64,000 nt of DNA, taken from positions 3,038,501-3,102,500 of the forward strand of contig NZ_WYDQ01000001.1 of assembly GCF_024105635.1 (NCBI RefSeq), given 5' to 3'. Every line of letters begins with the position of its first letter. The stretch's first letter is position 1. The notes under the pieces are model-generated. The model was not told the origin of the DNA and did no database searches. It worked only from the letters and a program-made list of their open reading frames with translations. This document shows, in pieces, positions 23,936 through 32,841 of the stretch. This DNA is from Oceanicola sp. 502str15. Its GTDB lineage: Bacteria; Pseudomonadota; Alphaproteobacteria; Rhodobacterales; Rhodobacteraceae. The position numbers and the translations under genes are program-made.

Positions 23936-24921
23936 TGCAAACACCGCTCTACTGGTTCACCCCGCCCGCCGCGCCCGCATGGCAGGCCCGCGCCCTCGCC
24001 CCGCTCGGCGCGCTCTACGCCGCCGCCACCGCCCGCCGCCTCCGGCAGCCCGGCTACCGCGCCGCGGTGCCGGTGATCTGCGTCGGCAACATCAACGCGG
24101 GCGGCACCGGCAAGACCCCCACCACCATCGCCCTCGCCCAGCGCATTCCCGGCGTCCACGTGGTGTCGCGCGGCCATGGCGGCAGCCTGCCCGGCCCGGT
24201 GCGGGTCGATGAACGCAGCCATACAGCCTCGCAGGTCGGAGACGAGCCCCTGCTCACCGCCGCCTTCGCGCCCACATGGGTCGCCAAGGACCGCGCCGCC
24301 GGGGTGCGGGCCGCCGAGGCCGCCGGGGCACGGGCAGTGATCCTCGACGACGGGTTTCAAAACCCCTCGGTGGTCAAGGATCTCTCGCTGGTGGTGGTCG
24401 ATGCCCATCGCGGCTTCGGCAACGGCCGCTGCCTGCCCGCCGGGCCGCTGCGCGAGCCGGTCGCCGCCGGCATGGCCCGCGCCAGCCTGCTGCTCTCCAT
24501 CGGCCCCGAGGCAGCGCAAGCGCAGTTTGCCAGCCAATGGCACAGCGCCATCACCGTGCCCCACCTCACCGGCCACCTCGCACCGCTCCAGACCGGCATG
24601 GACTGGGAGGGGCTGCCCACCCTCGCCTTCGCCGGCATCGGCCACCCCGAAAAGTTCTTCGCCACCCTGCGCGGCCTCGGCGCCAACCTGCTGCGCGGCG
24701 AACCCCTCGACGATCACCAGCCCCTCACCCCCGCGCTCATGGCCCGGCTGGAGCTGGAGGCGGCGGCGCTCGGCGCGCAGCTCGTCACGACCGAAAAGGA
24801 CGCCGTCCGCCTGCCCGCCGACTTCCGCCAGAAGGTGCTGACCCTCCCCGTGCGCCTCGAACTCTCCGACTGCTCCCCGCTCGATGCCGCGCTCGCCGCC
24901 CTCGGCCTCTCCGCGCCCTGA
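23935..24921 (+). CDS. lpxK: Tetraacyldisaccharide 4'-kinase
   Basis: A 328-residue protein. LpxK phosphorylates the 4' position of the lipid A disaccharide using ATP at the inner membrane. The P-loop [19 protein letters not shown] lies at about residues 50-68, and [23 protein letters not shown] is the second signature, with [17 protein letters not shown] nearby. Length is normal. The N-terminus (residues 15-35) is the membrane-associating helix. It overlaps the Kdo-transferase-like gene, and lies convergent to ccrM across a 257-bp gap. Confidence 0.96.
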   Translation: MQTPLYWFTPPAAPAWQARALAPLGALYAAATARRLRQPGYRAAVPVICVGNINAGGTGKTPTTIALAQRIPGVHVVSRGHGGSLPGPVRVDERSHTASQVGDEPLLTAAFAPTWVAKDRAAGVRAAEAAGARAVILDDGFQNPSVVKDLSLVVVDAHRGFGNGRCLPAGPLREPVAAGMARASLLLSIGPEAAQAQFASQWHSAITVPHLTGHLAPLQTGMDWEGLPTLAFAGIGHPEKFFATLRGLGANLLRGEPLDDHQPLTPALMARLELEAAALGAQLVTTEKDAVRLPADFRQKVLTLPVRLELSDCSPLDAALAALGLSAP

Positions 24922-25019
24922 CCACCGCGCGGTGCATTGATTAACGCCCGCTATGTCAAAAAATGTATGCACAGGTTGTGTACCGGCTGTGCACGGGATG
25001 TGAATCCCAACTTTTCGTG

Positions 25020-25039
25020 GTTAATCCCTATGGGTTAAC
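25020..25039. other. 20-bp imperfect palindrome in a convergent gap
   Basis: GTTAATCCCTATGGGTTAAC matches its own reverse complement at 16 of 20 positions. It sits in the relatively A+T-rich 257-bp region between the 3' ends of lpxK and ccrM, where no promoter is expected. A second pair of related blocks (TGCACAGG and CTGTGCAC) lies just upstream at 24968-24993. Possible protein-binding site; unproven. Confidence 0.45.
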
Positions 25040-25078
25040 ACAAGGTCCGCCACCCGCCTTCCGACCCCCGAACCGCGC

Positions 25079-25116
25079 AAAAAAGGGGCCCCGTTGCCAC
25101 TGGGGCGAACGGGGCC
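25079..25116 (-). terminator. Rho-independent terminator after ccrM
   Basis: On the minus strand GGCCCCGTT pairs with AACGGGGCC around a 12-13-base loop, followed by CCTTTTTT. It lies 62 bp past the ccrM stop. Confidence 0.88.
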
Positions 25117-25178
25117 AGAGGTCGTGCCATGTGTCAGGCCACAGGCACCGGCGGTAACTTTGTGAACTCGGAGTTATC

Positions 25179-26377
<1,199 letters not shown>

Positions 26378-26379
<2 letters not shown>

Positions 26380-27010
26380 AGGGGTTTGCAGATTTTGGTT
26401 GCAACAAGATATTGCGTATCGGTGCAAAGGAACGCCGATGATGTTGTGTGACCCCCAACTCTTGGAGTGCCCTCAAGTGCACACTCGTTCCGTAGCCCGC
26501 GTTGCTCTCCCAGCCGTAGCCGGGGTGCTGTTGCGCCAAATCCACCATGAGCGCGTCGCGCGCGGTTTTCGCCACGATCGACGCCGCCGCGATCGAGAGT
26601 GATTTGCCGTCCCCCTTCACCACCGCCTCCGCCGATCCGCAGCCCTCGGGCAGCCGGTTGCCGTCGATCAGAAGATGGCCGGGCGCCTCGGGCAAGGCGG
26701 CCACGGCCCGCATCATCGCCGTGAGCGAGGCCTGAAGAATGTTGATCCGGTCGATCTCTTCCACGCTCACATGCACAATGCTCACCGCCGCGCTCGCAAG
26801 GATCGCCTCGTTCAACGCCAGCCGCCGCTTCTCGGTGAGCTTCTTGGAGTCGTTCAGCCCCGGCGGAATATTCGCAGGGTCCAGCACCACCGCCGCCGCC
26901 GTCACCGGCCCGGCCAGGGGGCCGCGCCCCACCTCGTCCACCCCCGCCACGCGGGCGAGGCCTCGGGCCATGGCGGCCTCTTCCAGCAGGAAATCAGGAA
27001 AGGTCTTCAT
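26378..27010 (-). CDS. rnhB: Ribonuclease HII
   Basis: A 210-residue protein. The RNase HII active-site signature GVDEVGRGPLAGPV carries Asp25 and Glu26, LIDGN supplies a further Asp near 116, and the C-terminal GYGTSVHLRALQELGVTQHHRRSF is conserved. The enzyme removes ribonucleotides from DNA. The ATG of MKTFPDF is the only good start. Its stop codon overlaps a GANTC site of the ccrM promoter. Confidence 0.96.
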
Positions 27011-27046
27011 GCCCCCAATTCGCCCGTGCAGGCGACGGGCGCAATG

Positions 27047-27081
27047 AAAAAAAGGGGGCAGAGAGCCTCACCCTCTGCCCC
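27047..27081 (-). terminator. Rho-independent terminator
   Basis: On the minus strand GGGGCAGAG pairs with CTCTGCCCC around a loop of about 10 bases, followed by seven T. It lies about 90 bp past the stop of the 150-residue periplasmic gene and upstream of rnhB. Confidence 0.9.
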
Positions 27082-27172
27082 AAGTCCAGCACGGCCCCAT
27101 GGGGATGACAGCCGTGCACTGCTGACAGGTGCGCCCCAGGAGACCGGGACGCGCCTTGCCTGATCTCAAAAC

Positions 27173-27625
27173 TCAGGTGCGGTAGCCGTTGCGGCGCAGG
27201 CAGCGCTGCTCGAATGCCTGCACCCGCTTGCGGCCCAGGTCGAGCGTGTAGCGGCACGCCTGCGGCAGCTGCGCCCGGAAGCCGTTGCGGTTCAGGCAGG
27301 GCTGGCCGTAGAACACCTGGTTTCCGCGACGGGTCGGCACGACGGTTTCGCACTGCTGCGGCATCCGGACCCTGCGGCCCTTGTTGCCATGACGGTCGCC
27401 GCCGCGGCCGTAGCCGGGGGTCACGTCGATCACCCGGTTGTCGGAGCGCGATGCGCTGGAGCGGTCCTTGCTGCGCTCGTTGGCGGCAATCAGCGCGCCC
27501 ACGGCCCCAAGGCCCAGAAGCAGGCGCAGGGTCTCGCCCCGGTCCATCTCGGCCTGCGCCGGAGCGGAAAAGGAGGTGAGGGCAATGGCAGCGGCAGCGG
27601 CGGTTGCGGTGAGTGTCTTGAACAT
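27173..27625 (-). CDS. Small basic periplasmic protein, unknown function
   Basis: A 150-residue protein with a clear signal peptide (cut after AQA, residue 25). The mature protein starts with a short hydrophobic helix (LRLLLGLGAVGALIAAN) and continues with a very basic region. Four Cys near residues 92, 110, 123 and 142 (PQQCETVV, GQPCLNRNGF, PQACRYTLD, EQRCLRRNGY) may form two disulfides. C.NRNGFR / CLRRNGYR looks like an internal repeat. No family is recognised. It is divergent from the gene at 27805 and has its own terminator. Confidence 0.78.
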   Translation of the reverse strand: MFKTLTATAAAAAIALTSFSAPAQAEMDRGETLRLLLGLGAVGALIAANERSKDRSSASRSDNRVIDVTPGYGRGGDRHGNKGRRVRMPQQCETVVPTRRGNQVFYGQPCLNRNGFRAQLPQACRYTLDLGRKRVQAFEQRCLRRNGYRT

Positions 27626-27758
27626 GGCTTTATCCTCTTTGCGTGTCTCTGAAGCCCGGTGGGGGCGTCTGATCGGAGACGCGCCGGGGCGGTGATGAGG
27701 TGAGGATGGGGGTGATCCGGCCGGTCAAACAATATCGCCGCCGGGCTATCGCATATCA

Positions 27759-27795
27759 GGCCTCAAACGGGGGTTTGCTATTGAATAGCGAGGCC
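27759..27795 (+). promoter_or_regulatory. Three-way-junction leader that can mask a Shine-Dalgarno
   Basis: GGCCTC (27759-27764) pairs with GAGGCC (27790-27795). Enclosed are two small hairpins, AAAC/GTTT (27765-27776) and GCTAT/ATAGC (27777-27789). The GAGG in the outer 3' arm is the best Shine-Dalgarno for the ATG at 27805 (11 bp away), so folding would hide it. Function (thermometer or switch) is inference. Confidence 0.5.
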
Positions 27796-27804
27796 GCCAA
27801 CCGC

Positions 27805-28110
27805 ATGAGTATACGCATGAAAACGCTTCTCACCCTCCCTGCCGCCGCGCTCGCTCTTGCGCTGGCGGCCGCCCCTGCGGGGGCCGCCTGCTACGCCGAG
27901 TACAAGGCAAAGCAGGATAATCCGCTCAAGCTGCATTACGGTGTGATGGAGCTTGGCAACACATGCCCGCCCGGCAGCAAGGCGCAGTCCACCGTGGCTG
28001 CCCGTTTGCAGCAGGGCGGTTGGGTGCTACTCAATGTCATCTCGCTCTTCGAGGGCACCCCAAGCAAGGCGCAGCAGCAGAATGCCGGATCAAACTTCCT
28101 TCGCTACTGA
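27805..28110 (+). CDS. Small exported periplasmic protein, unknown function
   Basis: A 101-residue protein from MSIRMKTLL; ATG at 27817 (MKTLLTLPAAAL) is an alternative but has no Shine-Dalgarno. A signal peptide is cut after AGAA. The mature 75 or so residues contain CYAEYKAKQDNPLKLHYGVMEL and GNTCPPGSKAQSTVAARLQQGGWVLLNVIS, with two Cys that could bond. The ending SKAQQQNAGSNFLRY is polar. No family was recognised with confidence. It overlaps the next gene by 29 bp, so they are coexpressed, and it follows a structured leader. Confidence 0.75.
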   Translation: MSIRMKTLLTLPAAALALALAAAPAGAACYAEYKAKQDNPLKLHYGVMELGNTCPPGSKAQSTVAARLQQGGWVLLNVISLFEGTPSKAQQQNAGSNFLRY

Positions 28111-28786
28111 CCTGCGCAGTACCGGGAGCCGCGTTGTCACCTTCGGAATCGCCGCCATCGTGGTGATCCTCGGGCTGGCGGCGCTGTTCCTGTTTCTGAC
28201 CCTGCCCGACGGCAACGCCTTCAATGCGCGGGTCGAACAGATCTTCACCGAGAACGACGCGCTGGTCACATCCGATGCGGTCAAGCTGCTGGAGATCCTG
28301 GCCCAGTCCGGCACCGCCTTCGGCGAGGTGCTGGCAAGCTACCGAATCGTCATCTTCGTGCTGCTGATCTTCTCCACCGCGCTCCTGATCGCCTCGCTGG
28401 TGTTTCTCGTCACCATCATCGCGCTGAACAAGCGGATGGGCGAGATCGAGCGCAGCGGCATTCAGGTGTCGAGCCTGGTGATCTCGCGCGAAGAGCGGGT
28501 CGTGTTGCTGAACAACATGGAATTCAAGCTCACCGAAGCCGCGATCGAAACCCTCGCCGTGCTGGCCGAAGCCCGGATGGACGAAGACGTTCTGAGCGGC
28601 GCCGCCATCGAGGGCGTCATCCAGGGCAAGCCCGAAGCCGATTGCGACGAGGCAGCCGGCGCGACCCGCATCAAGCGCCTGCGCGATTCGCTCGGCAACC
28701 AGATGGTCTCGGAACTACTGGTGAAAAACATCGCGCGGCGCGGCTACATGCTCGCCATCGACAAGGACGTGATCCGGATGGTGTGA
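28082..28786 (+). CDS. Membrane protein with C-terminal winged-helix-like domain
   Basis: A 234-residue protein. Two membrane helices (residues 18-40 and 88-114) enclose a loop of about 45 residues that would be periplasmic if both termini are cytoplasmic. Residues 138-227 resemble an OmpR/PhoB-type winged helix: FKLTEAAIETLAVLAEARMD, then RIKRLRDSLGNQMVSELLVKNIARRGYML, comparable with the recognition helix and RGxGYxL wing of that family. It would be a membrane-bound regulator, like ToxR but with the DNA-binding part at the other end. It overlaps the upstream periplasmic-protein gene. DNA binding is inferred only. Confidence 0.7.
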   Translation: MPDQTSFATDLRSTGSRVVTFGIAAIVVILGLAALFLFLTLPDGNAFNARVEQIFTENDALVTSDAVKLLEILAQSGTAFGEVLASYRIVIFVLLIFSTALLIASLVFLVTIIALNKRMGEIERSGIQVSSLVISREERVVLLNNMEFKLTEAAIETLAVLAEARMDEDVLSGAAIEGVIQGKPEADCDEAAGATRIKRLRDSLGNQMVSELLVKNIARRGYMLAIDKDVIRMV

Positions 28787-28789
28787 GCG

Positions 28790-28934
28790 GGCGCCGGGCA
28801 GCGCCGTCCCGCGGGGTGGCGCCAGCAACGGTGGTTCGGGGCACTTTATGGCGCAGTCGTCATCTTCCCTCAGGGGTAGGCCCAAACCTCACCGAAGCGC
28901 CGCCCCGGGGGGCGGGACGGCGCTGCCCGGCGCC
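28790..28934. repeat. 145-bp element with 23-bp perfect inverted ends
   Basis: Positions 28790-28812 and 28912-28934 are perfect reverse complements (each begins or ends GGCGCCGGGCAGC / GCTGCCCGGCGCC). Inside, the next 25-30 bases on each side are still roughly complementary (GGGGTGGCGC against GCGCCGCCCC), leaving a short unpaired middle. It lies between convergent genes. It may be a MITE-like element or a long bidirectional terminator; no target-site duplication was seen. Confidence 0.75.
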
Positions 28935-28963
28935 TGCGGCGCGCATCGGGCGGGCGCGCCTCA

Positions 28964-30094
28964 TCACCCCGGCAGCGGCAACTCGCCCCGCTTGTAGGGC
29001 CCCCAATCGGTGATCTCCGGATAATACATCGCCCGCCACTTCCGCACCCTCGGGTTCATCGCCCTGAACCACAGCGGGCTCACCAGAGCCATAAACCCCA
29101 TCGCCGGATAGCCATAGGGCAGCTGCGGCGCCTCGCCCTCGTCATAGGTCTGCAAAAGCGGAAACCGGCGCGACGGCTTGTAGTGATGGTCCGAATGGCG
29201 CTGAAGGTTGATCAGCAGCCAGTTCGTCGCCTTATGCGCCGCGTTCCATGAGTGATGCGGGCGCACCGGCTCGTAGCGGCCATTGCCGATGTGCTTCCGG
29301 GTCAGCCCGTAATGCTCGATGTAATTTGTCAGCTCCAGCAGCCAGATCGCCGTTCCCGCCTGATAGAGAAACAGCAGGAATCCGGCCCAACCGCCCAGCA
29401 CGCAGGCCGCCACCACGAAGGCCAGTTGCAGGCCCCAGTAGCGCCAATGCGGATTGCTCCGGTGCCACCACGGCAAGCCCTTCCGCGCCAGCATCGCCTT
29501 CTCGGCCCGAAACGCACTCACCGGCTCCTCGCGCACCACGCGGGCCAGAAACCGCCAATAGTTCTCGCCATAGCGCGCCGTCACCGCATCGCGCCGGGTG
29601 CCCACATGCAAGTGATGCACCAGCAGATGCTCCGAGCGGAAATGGCTGTAGAGCACCGAGGCCAGCAGCACATCGCCCAGCCAGCGTTCCAGCCGGTTGC
29701 GCTGGTGCACCAGCTCATGGGCATAGACGATCCCGATCGCGCCGTTGGTCACGCCGAGGCCAAAGAACACCAGGATCTTTTCCAGCACGTTCAGGTGCTC
29801 CGCTCCCGGCACCCAGGCCAGCATCGTCAGCAGCAGCGCCACCTGCACCGGGCACCAGACCAGCGTGACCAGCCGATACCAGAACAGCTGCGCCTCCTCC
29901 GTCTCGGTCTCGGGGTTCTCGAGGTTCAGCCCGGTGAAGCCGTCGAGCAGGGTGAAGCCCAGCAGCGTGAACACCGGCACCGAAACCACCCAGAGCCCGC
30001 CCCATGCGGCGGAGGCCAGCACCAGCGGCACCGTCAGCAGCGACACCCAGAAAGGCGCCGCAGCCCGGAAGCTGGTGAAAGATGCAGAGGCCAT
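28964..30094 (-). CDS. alkB: Alkane 1-monooxygenase (AlkB family)
   Basis: A 376-residue integral membrane di-iron enzyme with about six helices. Four His motifs are present: HELVHQ (near residue 126), EHLLVHH (about 154), NYIEHYGL (about 256) and LQRHSDHH (about 297), the diagnostic set for AlkB. It hydroxylates the terminal carbon of medium-chain alkanes using electrons from rubredoxin. The start at MASASFTSF has GGGAGAGG 6 bp upstream. No rubredoxin or rubredoxin reductase gene is nearby, so electrons must come from elsewhere. Confidence 0.96.
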   Translation of the reverse strand: MASASFTSFRAAAPFWVSLLTVPLVLASAAWGGLWVVSVPVFTLLGFTLLDGFTGLNLENPETETEEAQLFWYRLVTLVWCPVQVALLLTMLAWVPGAEHLNVLEKILVFFGLGVTNGAIGIVYAHELVHQRNRLERWLGDVLLASVLYSHFRSEHLLVHHLHVGTRRDAVTARYGENYWRFLARVVREEPVSAFRAEKAMLARKGLPWWHRSNPHWRYWGLQLAFVVAACVLGGWAGFLLFLYQAGTAIWLLELTNYIEHYGLTRKHIGNGRYEPVRPHHSWNAAHKATNWLLINLQRHSDHHYKPSRRFPLLQTYDEGEAPQLPYGYPAMGFMALVSPLWFRAMNPRVRKWRAMYYPEITDWGPYKRGELPLPG

Positions 30095-30154
30095 TGGCCC
30101 TCTCCCGATGCTCATGCGTGCCCCGCCCGGATCATACGAGCGCGGAGCGGCGTT

Positions 30155-31183
30155 TCAATCGCCTGCGACATTCAGTGCGGGCGACGTGGCCGCAAGGTCA
30201 TAGGCCTTGCGCATCACCGTGGGCAGGGCGGCCGGGGCGAGCCGCTCCCAATGCAGCCCCTCCGGCGCCTCCGCCTCGGCCCGTCCGGCATGAACCCGCA
30301 GGATCAGGTGAAAATGGGTGAAGGTGTGGCGCACCTCCCCGATCTCCTCCAACGCCGCCTCTACCGGCGGCGCAGGCTCTGCCGCCGTCTCGCGCCACTC
30401 CGCTCCAGGCCAGCCCAGCATTCCGCCCAGCAGGCCCCGCGCGGGCCGCCGTTCCAGCAGGTAGGCCCCGTCGGCCCGGCGGATCACATAGGCATGGCCC
30501 AGCCGCACCGGCTTGGGCTTCTTCGGGGTCTTCCTCGGCAGCTCGGCGGCAATGCCCTCGGCCCGCGCCACGCAGGGCGCGCGCCACGGGCAGATGCCGC
30601 AGGCCGGGCTCTTGGGGGTGCAGATGGTGGCGCCAAGGTCCATCACCGCCTGCGCATAATCGCCGGGGCGCCGCTGCGGCGTCAGCGCGGCGGCATGGGC
30701 GGTGAGCACAGGCTTGGCCGCAGGCAGCGGCTGCTGCACCGCATGAAGCCGCGCCATCACCCGCTCCACGTTGCCATCCACCACCACCTCGGGCCGCTGG
30801 AAGGCAATCGCGGCAATCGCGGCAGAGGTATAGGGGCCGATGCCCGGAAGCTCGCGCAGCCCCTCCGCCGTATCGGGATAGCCGCCTCGCCCGGCCACCA
30901 CGCGGGCGCATTTCAGCAAGTTGCGGGCGCGGGCGTAATAGCCAAGCCCGGCCCAGCGGGCCATCACGTCCTCGTCCTTCGCCGCCGCCAGCGCCTCCAC
31001 CGTGGGCCAGAGCCGGGTGAAGGTGGCAAAGTAGTCCTTCACCGCCGCCACCGTGGTTTGCTGAAGCATCACCTCCGAGAGCCACACGCGATAAGGATCG
31101 GCCCGCTCCCCGCTGCCCGGCGGCACCCGCCATGGCAACACGCGGGCGTGGGCATCATACCACTCCAGCAGCGCCGCGCTCAT
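30155..31183 (-). CDS. mutY: A/G-specific adenine glycosylase MutY
   Basis: A 342-residue protein. SEVMLQQTTV contains the catalytic Glu, ELPGIGPYTSAAIAAIAF is the helix-hairpin-helix, and VVDGNVERVMAR carries the catalytic Asp. The [4Fe-4S] ligands follow C-x6-C-x2-C-x5-C (CTPKSPACGICPWRAPC). The C-terminal NUDIX-like domain (residues 225-342) recognises 8-oxoG. MutY removes A mispaired with 8-oxoG. The ATG of MSAALLEW is preferred to a TTG 15 bp upstream. It is divergent from the DUF721 gene. Confidence 0.96.
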   Translation of the reverse strand: MSAALLEWYDAHARVLPWRVPPGSGERADPYRVWLSEVMLQQTTVAAVKDYFATFTRLWPTVEALAAAKDEDVMARWAGLGYYARARNLLKCARVVAGRGGYPDTAEGLRELPGIGPYTSAAIAAIAFQRPEVVVDGNVERVMARLHAVQQPLPAAKPVLTAHAAALTPQRRPGDYAQAVMDLGATICTPKSPACGICPWRAPCVARAEGIAAELPRKTPKKPKPVRLGHAYVIRRADGAYLLERRPARGLLGGMLGWPGAEWRETAAEPAPPVEAALEEIGEVRHTFTHFHLILRVHAGRAEAEAPEGLHWERLAPAALPTVMRKAYDLAATSPALNVAGD

Positions 31184-31285
31184 GCTCTCGTCACGCAATG
31201 TTTATGGCTCCCCTGCCCGCATTTGGCTGGCCCCGGCAGGGCCGCGGGCGGTAAGATAAAGCCGCACAACCCGAATTGCGAGGCC

Positions 31286-31807
31286 ATGGCCAAGGCACCT
31301 GCAAAAACCTTCAAGCGCCACATGCGCGGCTTTGCCCAAACGGCAAAGTTCGTCACTGCGGATATCCGCAAGGCGAGCGAGAAGCGTGGCTTTGCCGAAA
31401 TGCGCGTGCTCACCCATTGGGCCGAGATCGTGGGCGATGAAACCGCCGCCGTCACCCGCCCCGTCGATGTGAAGTTCGGCCGCGGCAGCTTTGGCGCAAC
31501 CCTGCGGGTGCTCACCACCGGGGCCCATGCGCCGATGCTCGAAATGCAGAAAGAGCAGCTCCGCGAGCGGATCAATGCGGTCTATGGCTATGCCGCCATC
31601 ACCCGCATCCAGTTCACCCAGACCGCGCCCACCGGCTTTGCCGAGGGGCAGGCCGATTTCAACCACGCCCCCAAAACCCGGCCCCAGCCCGCGCCCGCCC
31701 AACGCGAAGCGGCCGCCAGCCTGGCCGAGGGCATCACCGATCCCGCACTGAAAGCGGCCTTGAGCCGCCTCGGCGCCCATGTCATCCACAAATCCGAACG
31801 CGGCTGA
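31286..31807 (+). CDS. DUF721 (DciA-like) protein
   Basis: A 173-residue soluble basic protein. RGFAQTAKFVTADIRKASEKRGFAEMRVLTHWAEIVGDETAAVTRPVDVKF is the DUF721 core, followed by a hydrophobic strand (GATLRVLTTGAHAPML) and a coiled coil. Some DUF721 proteins (DciA) load the replicative helicase in bacteria lacking DnaC; that role is established elsewhere and only inferred here. The C-terminal 50 residues are Pro/Ala-rich. The DsbA-like gene starts 33 bp downstream. Confidence 0.88.
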   Translation: MAKAPAKTFKRHMRGFAQTAKFVTADIRKASEKRGFAEMRVLTHWAEIVGDETAAVTRPVDVKFGRGSFGATLRVLTTGAHAPMLEMQKEQLRERINAVYGYAAITRIQFTQTAPTGFAEGQADFNHAPKTRPQPAPAQREAAASLAEGITDPALKAALSRLGAHVIHKSERG

Positions 31808-31840
31808 GAGAGCCGAGCAGAGAAGACCGAAAGGCCCCTG

Positions 31841-32512
31841 ATGAACAACAAGTACCTCTATTCCGCCGTCTTCGCCGTGGCCATTGCCGCCGGCACCTAT
31901 TTCGCCATCGGCCGCAACAGCACGCCGGGCGGCACCGGGTTCGACCTCGCCGCACAGGCCCAGAGCGCCGAAGAGGTCGACACCTCCTCGATCGAGGAAA
32001 TGTCGCTGGGCGACGAGAACGCCCCCGTCACCGTGATCGAATATGCCTCCTTCACCTGCCCGCATTGCGCAAATTTCCATGCCACTGCGTTCAAGAAGCT
32101 GAAGGAAAACTACATCGACACCGGCAAGGTGCATTTCATCTACCGCGAGATCTACTTCGACAAGCCGGGCCTCTGGGCCGGGATGGTCGCCCGCTGCGCC
32201 GGCCCGATGCGCTACTTCGGCATTTCCGATGCGATCTACACCGAACAGAGCGAATGGCTCGCCTCGCGTGAGCTGGCCGGCATCCACGGCGACCTGCGCA
32301 AGCTCGCCCTGAAGTCTGGCCTCGATGGCGACCAGGTCGACGCCTGCCTCGCCGATGCCGACAAGGCCCAGGCGATGTATGCCCTCTTCCTCAAGAACGC
32401 CGAGGCGGACGACATCAGTTCCACCCCGTCCTTCATCATCGACGGCGAGAAGTACACCAACATGGCCTACGAGAAGTTCGCCGAGATTCTCGACGAGAAG
32501 CTGGCCGAGTAA
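31841..32512 (+). CDS. DsbA-family thiol:disulfide oxidoreductase
   Basis: A 223-residue envelope protein. Residues 5-23 are an N-terminal membrane anchor or signal. The active site CPHC is at C73-C76, and the cis-proline loop SSTPSF lies near residue 192 on the same fold. The alpha-helical insert (residues 110-185) is typical of BdbD/DsbA-type proteins. It probably introduces or repairs disulfides in the periplasm. Shine-Dalgarno AAAGG precedes the ATG. It follows the DUF721 gene and ends in a strong terminator. Confidence 0.92.
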   Translation: MNNKYLYSAVFAVAIAAGTYFAIGRNSTPGGTGFDLAAQAQSAEEVDTSSIEEMSLGDENAPVTVIEYASFTCPHCANFHATAFKKLKENYIDTGKVHFIYREIYFDKPGLWAGMVARCAGPMRYFGISDAIYTEQSEWLASRELAGIHGDLRKLALKSGLDGDQVDACLADADKAQAMYALFLKNAEADDISSTPSFIIDGEKYTNMAYEKFAEILDEKLAE

Positions 32513-32560
32513 GGCCCGCTCCCGGGGGCAACCGCACGGCGGCCCCAACGCGATAAACAA

Positions 32561-32594
32561 GGCAGGCGCGGCCCACCGGCCCCGCCTGCCTTTT
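32561..32594 (+). terminator. Rho-independent terminator after the DsbA-like gene
   Basis: GGCAGGCGCGG pairs with CCCCGCCTGCC (one mismatch) around a loop of about 8 bases, then TTTT. It lies 48 bp past the stop codon. Confidence 0.88.
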
Positions 32595-32635
32595 GCTGTC
32601 TGGCACAGGGCGCGCGGTTGGAGCGTGGGCAGAAC

Positions 32636-32712
32636 TGGTGATCCCGGCAGGATTCGAACCTGCAACCTGCCCCTTAGGAGGGGGCTGCTCTATCCAGTTG
32701 AGCCACGGGACC
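32636..32712 (-). tRNA. tRNA-Arg (anticodon CCT)
   Basis: A 77-nt gene with encoded CCA. The acceptor stem GGTCCCG pairs with CGGGATC. The anticodon stem GCCCC/GGGGC holds the loop CTCCTAA, giving anticodon CCT, which reads AGG. The T arm carries GGTTCGAATCC. The D loop has the usual TGGATAGAGCA. It lies downstream of and opposite to the DsbA-like gene. No integrase or remnant of a mobile element is next to it. Confidence 0.97.
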
Positions 32713-32841
32713 ACGCCGGGCAGGGTTTAGCCCGCGCGGGCGGGTCGATCAATCCTGAAGCCTTGCTTAAAAGCCCCTGAGGGGTCGGGTCTTTTCATTT
32801 CTGCCCCGGCGGGCCAAAACCTCAGCCAAGGAGGAACACTC

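Noticed and set aside
29252-31807. 851-codon open frame on the plus strand across alkB and mutY
   Set aside because: Only its last 173 codons form a real gene (DUF721, from 31286). The rest is the complement of alkB and mutY.
32636-32712. tRNA-Arg as an integration site of a genomic island
   Set aside because: No integrase, no duplicated tRNA 3' end and no abrupt composition change next to it. Both flanks are ordinary genes.
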